Of a stretch of DNA of 64,000 nucleotides, positions 1-9,898 are shown piece by piece. The notes below the pieces were generated by a model. That model was not told the DNA's origin. It did no database searches and worked only from the letters and a program-made list of their open reading frames with translations. How positions within the stretch are numbered: the first letter of the stretch is position 1; the number at the start of each line of letters is the position of its first letter. The position numbers and the translations under genes were made by a program. Location: NCBI GenBank assembly GCA_013396995.1, contig VWZP01005794.1, forward strand, positions 1,251,355 through 1,315,354. Direction: 5' to 3'. The stretch is from Dicaeum eximium. Lineage: Eukaryota; Chordata; Aves; Passeriformes; Dicaeidae.

Positions 1-15
1 CCTTCCCTTCCCTTC
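1..15. repeat. CCTTC short tandem repeat at window edge
   Basis: Three perfect CCTTC units open the window and probably continue to its left. Nothing else can be said from this edge. Confidence 0.6.
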
Positions 16-71
16 GTAAATGCTGATTACTCCTAATAATTTTCTTGTCCTTTATGTATCTAGAAATATTT

Positions 72-285
72 TTAACAAATCCTATCATCTACGGAAGGAT
101 TGAGGTATGGCTGAGTAGCTTGCAGTTGCCCAGATCCTTCTTTTTTGTCCTTCTTGAAGATACGAGTGATATTTGTTCTCTCCCACTTGTTGGAAACTTC
201 TCCCAATCCCAATGACCTGTGAAATGTAATTGACAGTGGCATTGCAGTGACATCAGCGATCTCCCTTGTGTTCCACATATAACTT
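72..285 (-). mobile_element. CR1 LINE fragment, reverse-transcriptase N-terminal region
   Basis: The minus strand encodes a peptide containing NITRIFKKDKKEGSG. This matches the conserved start of the CR1 ORF2 reverse transcriptase, where families usually read an 'NVTPIFKKGKKEDPG'-like block. Upstream residues ADVTAMPLSITFHRS match the conserved segment just before it. Only about 70 codons remain. Both the 5' and 3' parts of the element are missing here and the reading frame degenerates at the left end, so this is a dead internal fragment with no 3' tail. Confidence 0.8.
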
Positions 286-2149
286 AAACTTCACATTATT
301 AGTAGTAATGTTGTTCTGGTTGTTGCATAGCTCTTTTCAGTCTCTTATCTCTGCTCCCTGTTTCTTCAGAAGTATAATTTGACTATGTTATCAGATTACA
401 GATGGGGAGAAAAATTAGACAGTGTATGAAAATATAGCCATAGAAATCTGAAATATCCCCTCTCACACATTTTCAGACAAATGCACGACAAGTCTCAGAG
501 CTAGGAAATAAATAAAAATATTTGAAAAATCTTTATTTTTTTTTAATAAAGCAAAATTTGGGCAAAGGAAATCCATGTATGTGTTTTCTACATGGAGAGA
601 GAAAGGTTGAATTTAATTGATTATTTATCAAAGAATCTATTTAATTAATTATTTTACAAATAATTTGTTCTGCTCTGGACAGTGCTTTGAAATGTAAAGT
701 ATGCAAGCCCTCAGTACTAAAAAATTAATAAATAAGATGGAAGGTACATGTTGCAATGTCTCAGTTTTTCCCTGCGCTTTTAGAATTCTTGTGGAGTCAC
801 GGCATTAAGCTGAAAACTGGGGCATGACCTAAAGGAAAAAATATGCTAGATTTTGAATAAAAGAAAAATAAGCATTTCTTCAGTTTTCTTTCAGTTTTGA
901 ATCAAAGTAGTATATTTCATGGCTAGTTCTTATGGAAAAAATCTTCAATACTGCAAACTTTTGAAGCCAGGGTAATGTACAAATCATGGATGAGATTAGG
1001 TGTATTTGTGGTACACCAGATTCTGTTCTTTCTGCTTTATCAGCTGCTACCTAGGAGTTCTTTTCCCATTTTCAGCTATTTCCGTTTTGTTCTATATGCC
1101 CACATTCAATAGGCAGCATTCCCTTACTTTCTCTTTCCCCACTCTCTCTCTTTCTCACCTGACAGCTCAAATAAGCTTAACTTTATAAAGGGAATATGGA
1201 TTATTTTTATCCATTGAGCTGAATACATATGAAATACAGGTAATATTTTTGCCAGATACTAAAGAAAATATTTTTAAGTCTTTTATTTTTGTAACATTGA
1301 TACTGAAAATACTAGCAGTTTAATATATTAATTAGTCTAGGGTTTGTAACCATTCATAAGTATTAAAACTTACTTGAATTTTCACAGTACAAACACAAAG
1401 TTACAACCTGTCTTGCAGAACAAAAAGAAGTATTTTAACTGTACAGTTAAGGTCTACTATTGAAAATCTCACAAGCTGGGTTCGTGTTTAAAAAATGCAC
1501 ATATGCACATTAGAATCAGAAAAAAGCAAAATCTAGACAAGTAATCTACCCTATCCCATATATTATAATTGCTCATTTTGGAGCTTGGTGTAAAATTGAA
1601 ACTCAAAGGGGAAAAAGAATTCCTATCAAGAAATCTGAAATTAACTGGGGAGGAATTTGGCTTTACTTCTGCACAAACTTAAAAATCATAGCTATATACT
1701 AAAATCAATAAAAATTAATCAGTGTGGAAACTGTATTGCTGTTAGACTTTTTCTCACAAATTTTGCATTGGGTTTTCAGCTGGCTTCTATTTCACATAGA
1801 AGTGTGAATTTTGGATTATATCTATGTAGAACAACAAATAAATTTTCTGCCATGTGTTCTATTTGCTCGTCTGGCCTTTCACAGATATACTGTTATCAGG
1901 ACTCAAACTAGCTCTGGACTCTGCCATATAAATTTATCCCTAAAGACTGGTAGGACCAGAAAAAGCATTTTTGTAAAATGGAAATGACACTGTAGTGAAT
2001 TTTTCAGCTCTAAAGATGAGAGGAGAATGGTTATGATTGTGTGTGCTAAGAAAAGTGACAGCAAGAGAGATAACAGGGGCTTAGTTTAATTTTATGTATA
2101 TATTTCAGTGTGTTTTCTCTGCATGTAAACCTGTATTTTATGTTTGGGG
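286..2149. other. AT-rich non-coding stretch
   Basis: I see no exon, recognisable repeat or structured RNA. Poly-T/A runs occur near 530-550. The open frames here (for example 1657-1911) encode low-complexity, AT-driven peptides without domain resemblance. Confidence 0.6.
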
Positions 2150-2187
2150 TTTTTTTGTTTGCTTGCTTGTTTGTTTGTTTGTTTTCT
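2150..2187. repeat. TTTG microsatellite
   Basis: A run of TTTG units with two TTGC variants abuts the CR1 fragment that follows. Confidence 0.85.
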
Positions 2188-2295
2188 GAGCCTTTCCTCA
2201 CAGGAGAGGTACTCCATTCCTCTGATCCACCTGGTGACCTCCTCTGGACTCACTCCAACAGGTTGATGTCCTTATTCTGGGGACCCCCTCAGTGT
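2188..2295 (-). mobile_element. CR1 LINE fragment, ORF2 C-terminal region
   Basis: Read on the minus strand the sequence gives residues like RGMEYLSCEERL, the CR1 ORF2 C-terminal 'RGLEHLSYEERL' block. It is preceded by the DNA typical of 'QRDMDLLE..SPEE'. On the plus strand this appears as cctcctctggactcactcc. The homology lasts about 105 bp and is lost on both sides. Confidence 0.75.
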
Positions 2296-3100
2296 GAGTT
2301 CCCAGTGCCCTCTATATTTACAAACCTATCAAGCATGGTTTTCTCCTTTTGGTTTCTATATTTTTCCTCCAACACTATAAATGTAAATGTTCCATATACA
2401 TGGGAAGTTTTTGTTGTTTTTGTGGTGGTGTTTGGGGTTTCTTAAGAAATCATTTGGAGGCTGTGATTTAGGCATTCCTCTTTCATACTTCCTGTTCAGC
2501 TGGGAAGTTCAGCTGTCAAATGCCAGTAATTGCCTGTTTGTTTTCCCAGTAACATCTAAGATTCACTGCTGTCAGCTTTCTTCAGAAAGTCTGTGCTTCC
2601 ATTACTTGAGTCAAATCACTGCAGTGCAAATAATGTCATTCATTATCATCATGCCGTTTGCAGTCTGAGAGAGATGATGAGACAAAATGAGGGAAATGAA
2701 GAAATACTGTCTAAAAAGAAAATTGTAAGTATTTCTTGCAGGTTGGGGAGTTGCTGAGTACATTTTCCAGCTGAAATAAAAATATGTCATGGGGATAGAT
2801 AGTACTGTTCCTGGCTTGAGTGTACACACTAGGAATTTGTTAGTTTATTAATTCTAGTTTCACTAATAAATCCCTAAAATCTCCGTGGCTTGAGTGTGAC
2901 TTGCTGAGATCAGCTATTTACACTTGTCAGTGCTGTTGGAGAAAAAAAATCAAGACCTGGAAACAGGGATTTCATCAAGACAAAACATTTTGCTTTACAG
3001 GTACTTGTAAAATTTGATAAATCAGCAGCTGTGCAGTTCCCTTGAGCTACTGTTTTTGGGCAAGTGGAACAGATGGTATGGCTCTGCTTTTCCTGTAGAC
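2296..3100. other. Unique-looking non-coding stretch
   Basis: No gene or clear repeat is visible. Positions about 2600-2680 (cagtgcaaataatgtcattc and following) are less degenerate and contain octamer- and homeodomain-like words. This could be regulatory sequence, but that is only an impression. Confidence 0.45.
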
Positions 3101-3219
3101 AATCATAGGATCATTTAGATTGGAAAATACCTGTAAGATAACAGAGTCCAGCTGTTAATCCAGAACTGCAAAGTTTACCACTAAACCATGCCCACATCCT
3201 AAGGCATGTCCACAGGTCT
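3101..3219 (-). mobile_element. CR1 LINE 3' end, old copy
   Basis: On the plus strand the segment begins aatcataggatcatttagat, the reverse complement of the CR1 3' terminal region. It goes on through a diverged 'gagtccagc..ttaatccagaactg' block to 'accactaaaccatgccc', characteristic of one avian CR1 subfamily. Only the last 120 bp or so of the element remain. It runs directly into LTR-like sequence on its right. Confidence 0.7.
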
Positions 3220-3385
3220 TGCTGTGAGTCTGCTCCAGTGCCAGCTTCCCACAGGGTCGTACCTTCCTTCAAGCTTCCACCTGCTCCAGCGTGGGGTTGT
3301 CCATGGGCTGCAGGTGGATTGCTGCTTCACTGTGGAGCTGCATGAGCTGCTTTACCATGGTCATCACTATGGGTTGGGCAACCCC
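3220..3385 (-). mobile_element. ERVL-type LTR internal fragment
   Basis: The repeated phrase 'ctgctccagcgtggggt..tccatgggctgcaggtggat..ctgcttcac..tggtc' closely resembles the middle of the longer LTR at 49741-50782. The orientation is the same as that copy. It is only about 165 bp and lacks both LTR ends. Its junction with the CR1 tail suggests an insertion or deletion scar. Confidence 0.65.
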
Positions 3386-3600
3386 CAGTATCAATCAAGG
3401 CTGGGGGATGAACAGATCAAGAGCAGCCCTTGTTATGATCCATTCTTAACAGAGTAGAGCAAAGAAAACTGAGTCTCTGTGAACAAAATGGATTGAACCT
3501 GGAAAGTTCTGAAATATATCCCAAAACTTAACTAAAACAAAAGAAGGTTAGATGTTGGTGCTGAAAAAAATTGATATATATTATGTAATAGGAGAGGAGG
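3386..3600. other. Short unassigned spacer
   Basis: No feature is recognised between the LTR fragment and the AAAG microsatellite. Confidence 0.5.
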
Positions 3601-3633
3601 CTAAGAAAAAGAGAGAAAGAGAGAGAGAAAGGA

Positions 3634-3721
<88 letters not shown>

Positions 3722-3756
3722 AAAGGAAGGAAGGAAGGAAGAAAGGAAGAAAGAGG
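3601..3756. repeat. AAAG (GAAA) microsatellite with GGAA flank
   Basis: Near-pure AAAG units extend from about 3632 to 3722. GAGA-type units lie on the left and GGAA units on the right. The purine strand is the plus strand for the whole 155 bp. The long K/E- or F/L/S-rich open frames here are artefacts of the repeat. Confidence 0.95.
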
Positions 3757-4489
3757 TGGGGCTGGGGGGACGAGATGGGATAGGGAGAGTGAGTGACCAG
3801 GGTTAAGTAGAAGCATATCACCTTTTTGAGGGTACCAACAAGCTCTTATTGCTCCCTTCCATCTGGTCTTCTTGGTGATGGGGGTCCCCCACAGCCCTGA
3901 GCCACCAAAAATTATAGAATACAATGGATTAATATATGTTTGGGCCAGGTGGGAATACCCAGGTGGCCTCCCTGGGGTGGGCAAGTTTGACACTGTCCCT
4001 TGCAAGATTCTGGATCTGTTGCAGTGCTCTGCTGCAGGGTCTAGGGACCCCCTTGGGGGGGGCCTTTCATGGGCCATGGCAACTTCTCTGCTATCCCTAA
4101 TATGGATGCAGCTTTTCCCAAGGTGGAGGGCCCCCCAGCTGAGCTGGTCTGCATAGTGGAGGATGGGTGTTAGCTGCCTTGGACCAGAGGCTTTTTCACC
4201 ACACACCCAGAACCTCTCCTCCTCCTCCCACCCTCTGGTTCGAGGGTCTGGCAGCTGATAACCCCGGGGCTATATCTCCATCCTGAAGGTGTTAGGCCTA
4301 ATCTTGTGAATGTATTCTTTTTCCCCAGCCCAGACCTGAGTCACTTTATCCCATCTCCAACATGCAGTGCAGGTCCTCAGTCAGGGCATGGTGGGCAGCT
4401 TTTGTTATACAGGTCTGCTGTAATAGGTAGAAGTCCTTCATGAAGCTGTTTAAGCCATAAACTATAACATTTCAGCCTCCAACATGCCC
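3757..4489 (-). other. GC-rich unclassified segment, possible ERV-derived sequence
   Basis: This block is clearly more GC-rich than its surroundings and sits between the AAAG microsatellite and a CR1. A long minus-strand frame covers part of it (to about 4206), but it begins in the microsatellite and has no recognisable domain. Words such as tgggggacccccatcacc (a local inverted repeat on the minus strand) and ataaccccggggctatat give it the look of LTR or retroviral leader sequence. I cannot assign a family. It could also be a remnant of another unique GC-rich sequence. Confidence 0.35.
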
Positions 4490-5124
4490 TAAAGAGAAGG
4501 ACTTGGGTGTGCTGGTGGATGAGATGCTGAACATGCCTCAGGAATGTGTTCTTGCAGCCCAGAAATCCAGTTGTGTGCTGGGCTGCATTCAAAGCACCAT
4601 GGACAGCAGGGCAAGGGAGGGGATTCTGCCCGTCCACTCCACTCTGGGGAGATCCCACCTTGAGCACTGCATCCAGCTCTGGGGTCCCCAGCACAGGAGT
4701 GAGTCAAGTTGATCAGAGGGATGAAGCCCCTCTCCTGTGAGGAAAGGCTGAAAAAACTGGGATTATTCAGCCCGGAAAAGAGAAGGCTTTGGGTGACCTA
4801 ATTCAGCCTTCCAGTAACTGAAAGGAGCCTGTGAGAAAGACGGAGAGAAACTTTTTACAAGGGCATGTAGTGACAGGAGAAGGGGAATGGCTTCAAAGCA
4901 AGAGAGAAGAGGTGTAGATGAGATGTTTCTGCAGGGGTGGTAAAGCATTAGAATAGGTTGCCCACGGAAGTTGTGGATATACCATCCCTGGAGGTGTTCA
5001 AGACCAGATTGGATGGGGCTTTGAACAACCTGGTCTAGTAAAATATGTCCTTGTCCATAGCAGGGGGTTGGAACTAGATGGTCTTCAAGGCCCCTTTCAA
5101 CCCAAACCATTCCACAGTTTTGTA
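4490..5124 (+). mobile_element. CR1 LINE, 5'-truncated copy (ORF2 C-terminus to 3' UTR)
   Basis: Translation starts in the CR1 ORF2 C-terminal region with LGVLVDEMLNMPQECVLAA. It proceeds with frameshifts through the block corresponding to 'RPHLEYCVQFW' near 4660-4690. The 3' portion holds the very typical CR1 sequence around ggttgcccacgg (4957), ctggaggtgttcaagacc (4988) and ttggaactagatggtctt (5068). It ends near ccaaaccattccacag without clear terminal octamers. Frame breaks and deletions make it inactive. The 5' truncation fits target-primed reverse transcription. Confidence 0.9.
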
Positions 5125-8100
5125 ATTTAACAGTCTGACAAATGCTGAAAGTGAAGAGCGCAAGGTTTTTTTTCTCTCTGTCTAGGGTTCTGTCTGTCAG
5201 TCTATATAACTAATTGTAGCACTTACCAAAGTTTAAAGTTTCCAATGTAATTATGTTTAAAGAAACAAACTTTCTTTATCTTAGAACAGATTTCGTACTG
5301 GCAAAGATGGCAGATATGGCAGATAAAGGAGAATTTGTGCTGATGCTGAAATTTGAAGGCACTAGTTCAATGTATCTCCTCTGGAAAAAAGAACTAGAGG
5401 TGACAAAGGGACTTTTTTGGGGGCAAAGCTATCAAAGTTTTAAGGTCTAGGGACATTTACAAAGATATCAGATTTTTATAGCAGTTCCCAACTCAGTTGT
5501 GTACATGCTCAGTCCTATTTATGTAAATATTCTTTCACAAATCATGAGTCTTCTAAACCCTAACAGTCTTGCAGAGACTATACAGCAGAAGATAATGCCA
5601 TAATGCCTCGGATTTTGTACTATACTGTATTTTTAAATAAAAATGACACCTATATAGGTATAGTATTATCAAAAATAATGTTCTGGAAAAAATATTCATA
5701 TATTATGTAGTTATATTTAAGACCCCTGAAAATTTTAATAATATTATAAATTCTCTTTTCATATATTGTTTATGGTTATTTCTACTTTAAGTGGAAGTAA
5801 TGGCCTACGACTCTGCAAATTACAGAATTTAGTATACCTGTGATACTTGCAAATGCCCTGGGAAATAGAAGTTACTGTTTTAACTGCAGGTTTAGCACGA
5901 TTCTTGAGTTAAATTCAGTAGATTTTCATCTTCTTTTACTGCTTTGTGAAGTGCTGAAAATAGATTTAACTTAAAACCAGCTCACATATGAAACAGATAT
6001 TAATCTTTTCGAAATACACAAGAAAAGACCTAAAAATGAAAAAAAAATGAGAAATTGTATGCATTTTGAAACTGCTGATTATAAGAGCCTGATTATTATT
6101 ACCAAAAGTACCATGCAAAAAGCTCCGTAACCAGAATTAGCCAGTCTGGTAATTCAAGAACTGCAGAAAGTGCATCATAAATGAACATAACCTGTTCATG
6201 AACATGCTTCACTATTAGCAATAATGCTGACTCCAAGCATTTTGAGGGTTAGCCTAATATCAGATACCTTACAGTTTGTGGTGTAATTGTCTTTCTGGAC
6301 AACCAAAGGGCCCTCCACATGGCTACTAGCTTTCTCTACTTTAGTAGGAATATGTCAAGTTCTATACAACAGCAACACAGGGAAGAATCACTTTCATCAG
6401 CTGTGAAAATTGGTGTAATTCACATGTTCACACCTTATTGAAAAGACAATGGATTGCATATATTTTGTGAGAGAATGTGGCTGGGTGTCAGAGCAGATTG
6501 TTATCTTGTTTATATATCTGTGGCAGCTGAACTGTGACTCAGATGGGCTCTTCTGCCAGAGGGGGCAAGACTCATGGTTGTTTGCTGAGATTATGCATTC
6601 AGTCAGGGTCCCATGGGCAGGGAGCAAAGGGAGCAGCAGGGTAACAGCAGGCTTCAGGGAGCCTCACCTGAGCACGTTCAACCCTTCTAGAGACTCTCTC
6701 TGCAACAGAGAGTGGAATCATACTAGATTTATTTGTAAATATTTATTTGCAAGTCTAATGGAAAACATTTCAATTTTCAGCATTTGTAGATCATGCTCTG
6801 AAACATTATTTTTTTACTCTGATAAAATCTGGCTTTAGAGATTGCAAGAATTAAGTGTTTCACTCAATTTATTGTGTGCCAGCACCCCACCATCCATCAC
6901 TGTCATCTGAGAAGGTTAGAGTAGAAAAACACCTATAAATACACATACCTACCACTTACTTGCCAATCCCACATATAGCACTTTAAAACCGTAATTTGTT
7001 CAACTCAATAATAGAGTAAAATACAATACTTTACATGTAATGTCAAAATTGTAGAAGCAAAATACAGTGAATGGCAAACAAAAACGCAGGAAAGGTGTTT
7101 TCTCTTCTCCAGAAAAGGTGATAGGGAACATTTCAAAGGTGATGATGGAACTGCTAGCTTTTAAGTAAGAACTTCTATCAGCCCAACATCCTTGACTGAG
7201 AGAAGCAATATGGGAGGGATTCTTCCTAATCTTATTCAAGTAGGATCTTTAAACATCTTTATGCTTTCTTGTTATCCTCTCTGTTTTCACTACATGCAGG
7301 GTGTTTCATGTATTTTGACCATAAACCATATATTTTAGTTCTTGCCTCCCTTCCAAAATGTCTAGGTTAATTCTTATCAACAAGATTTCTTACCATTTGC
7401 TTTGGTTTTTCTCCCCCTTATTCAAATTTTAGCTCACTTTTTTCCCCCATTTTCTTGATGTGAACTTAGTACTTACTAGAAATGCCATTTAAGGAATAAA
7501 TTATATGCTTTTCCAAATAACTTCTTTTTCCCCTCAAAAACAGTGGAACAAAAATTTCGATCGTTTAAAAATATGTGGTTCATTTAGTTGTCAGGTAGCT
7601 GTGAATATTCCTGCTTTGGATACCACAAAGCTTGAGATTATAAAGAGAAGTATTGAGAGTAGTTTTCCGAATCAGGGTCACGTTAGCTGGTTTTGTACCG
7701 ATTGTAAGTCACTCTCCAAACAGAAAAGAAGCTGTTATGCTTATTTTAAACTTGTGGAAGTCTTTCTCTATGTCTTCCCTACCAGTACAGAACTCTCTCA
7801 GAAATCTCAGAACTTGCAACAGGGAAATTAGGAAATATCCTATTACAGAAATTACAGAAATTCTTCCTTTGCCATATTAGATTATCTGTCTCTCACTGCT
7901 GTATCTAGAGAGCTTTTTTAGCCTTGCATAATCCTTGATAAGTAAGCACTTCCTCAAAAAATAAAAGGCTGTTGCTGTTTGATGATTTTTAATACAAAGA
8001 CCTAATTCAGTATTTCAACTGTAAATGCACAAGATTTGCAGTTTTATGTAAGTAAAATCAAACTAATGTAATGTAAATTTGACAAATTTTCCTCTCCAAC

Positions 8101-8409
8101 AAACCTAGATCTGTTCATGTGCATATTCATGGTCTTTGAAACTTTTGGAATTGGATTTTTCATCACACCTTTCAGCATTACAATGTTTGAAAAAGGAATT
8201 TTCTTAAAATCCCATTTCACAAAGTAAATAATAAAGGTGATCTGGCCTTTCCTGACATAATAACCATGGTCACATGTTGCCAAGGGGCATAGATTACATA
8301 ACAGTCAACATGCAGATAAGGAACCCTCCAAAAAGTGTAAATAATTTGCAAAAACTATGTTCAATATATTTTTATTTTTTAATTCTGTCAGGACTATGAA
8401 TCTGTTAAG
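5125..8409. other. AT-rich non-coding stretch
   Basis: About 3.3 kb without recognisable genes. A slightly GC-richer patch lies at 6530-6720. The frames at 6449-6838 and 7505-7831 show no domain similarity and no splice context that would support an exon. Confidence 0.6.
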
Positions 8410-8414
8410 CTATA
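8410..8414. repeat. Left target-site duplication (ctata) of solo LTR
   Basis: The five bases ctata immediately precede the LTR terminus TGTAGTGG. They recur exactly after the opposite terminus at 9894-9898. Confidence 0.85.
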
Positions 8415-9893
8415 TGTAGTGGTTTAGTTCGCCAATTCTGAATTTTCCCCAATTTCAATCAATCTGAATTTTTCCCGGCCAAATGCACCACTAAATGTGG
8501 TGGGTTTTCTCGTGCTGGTTAATCACCAGAGCACTCTCCTGCTGTAAAATAGGATCAACTAGGAGAAAAGCAAAGCAGGCTCAAAACTTCAAGAGAAAGA
8601 CAGTTTATTAACAGTAACTAAAAGAAAAAAAAAAAAAAGGATAAGAAAGAAAAACCAAAACCCTTCAGACCCTTCTCCTCCCTCCACAAACATTTCCTTC
8701 CCATTTGTCAATGTAAAGAAATAACACTCAACAATCCCAATCAGTCCATCATTTTTGAAATAGTCTTTTCTCAATTCTCTCTCAGGGAGAGGAGTCCCTC
8801 TTGTTCATGTTATGGAAAAGCTTCTCCACAAGAGAAAAGAAAAGTTCTCTTGTGTCTCTCAATGTCCCCACAAGCAACCCGCCCGGGGAACTTGCTTGTG
8901 AGGTTCTTCCCACCTTCCACGGCTGTCCCAAGGCTGGGAAGGGGCCACAAAGCCTGCGGGTGCAGGGATTTCCTGCTTTACAGATGAAAACAAAGGATCT
9001 CCTTCTCTTCTCCCACTGGATCCTCCCAGGCAACAAAAGTCTGCAAAAAATCTTCTTCTTCTCTCCCTGGGGCACAACTTCCTCATCTCTGTTCAAATTC
9101 TCATGGAATCACAGCAACTGCCTCACACTGCTTCCTTCCCTGTGGAGACTCTCCTTTGCTCAAGTTTGAACTTTCCATCTCCCCGACAGCCTTTCATGTG
9201 TGTTACAGTCAGAAAAGAGTCTTTTTCTCCATAACTCACAACAGGTTTTCAAACCATCTCCTCATCCCTCCCATCTGGGCTTCACTTCTTGCTCACTGAC
9301 TTTGATGTTTCAATGTCACTCTTTACATTGTCTCTCATCTGGTTCCTCTCTCACTCAATTGGAAGGAGGATCGGAGCTCTGAAGGGGTTAACTTCTCGCC
9401 CAGGCCCTGCAGAGGTCAGGTGACTCCCGCCTCGGGAACTGCGGCTCTCTCTCTCAGCTGCAAAATCTTCGCAGCTTCCTCGGGATCAAATTTCCCGCGC
9501 CCCGCCTTCCCTGGGCCGCTCCTGGGCTGCTCCTGGGGGGGCCATTTTCACAAGGCCTTGGCTCTTCGGCCACCCTCCCCCCGCCTTCCTGCCGCCACCG
9601 ATGGGGGGGGAAGCCTCAACAAACCCGGCCTGACTTTTTCCACCCTTCCCCCGCCGTCCTGCCGCCACCTCTGATGAAATGAGGGTGGGGGAAAAGCTGC
9701 CCCACAGCCGCTGGCTGGCCGGGCCTGGGGAAGGGGCCGAGCCCCACCCAGGCCTGGCCAGAGGTTCTCACCTCTGTGCTCCCTGCCTGGAAAAGAGGAA
9801 GCTCCTCCTTCTTCCTCCTGAATTTCTTCACTTGGGATCTCACTGAGCCGCCCATAAATCTTACCATTTCCGGGTAAGCCTCAAACTATGACA
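8415..9893 (-). mobile_element. Solo LTR of an endogenous retrovirus, intact ends
   Basis: The 1,479-bp element begins TGTAGTGGTTTAG and ends AAACTATGACA (plus strand), so it has the TG...CA termini of an LTR. It is flanked by a perfect 5-bp duplication, ctata. No second LTR and no gag, pol or env remnant are attached, so it is a solo LTR left by recombination. Minus orientation is inferred because an AATAAA signal lies on that strand at 8609-8604, about 190 bp from the 3' end. The minus-strand upstream part (about 9370-9780) is strongly GC- and CpG-rich. Intact ends and retained CpGs point to a relatively young insertion. A 5-bp duplication fits ERVL-like families, but the exact family is not established. 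Confidence 0.85.
9370..9780 (-). promoter_or_regulatory. CpG-rich U3-like region of the solo LTR
   Basis: This is the only strongly CpG-rich stretch in the window, with many intact CG pairs (for example cccgcctcgggaactgcggc near 9427). In minus orientation it occupies the 5' half of the LTR, where U3 promoter and enhancer sequence normally lies. Promoter function is inferred from position and composition only. No TATA box can be assigned with confidence. Confidence 0.4.
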
Positions 9894-9898
9894 CTATA
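9894..9898. repeat. Right target-site duplication (ctata) of solo LTR
   Basis: An exact copy of 8410-8414, directly after the LTR end ...TATGACA. Confidence 0.85.

Noticed and set aside
3601..4206. 201-codon minus-strand open frame
   Set aside because: Its C-terminal third is the AAAG microsatellite read as phenylalanine/leucine/serine, and the rest has no domain resemblance. Treated as repeat plus unclassified GC-rich DNA.
8801..9169. 122-codon frame and overlapping frames on the other strand
   Set aside because: All are within the solo LTR, and LTRs do not encode these proteins.
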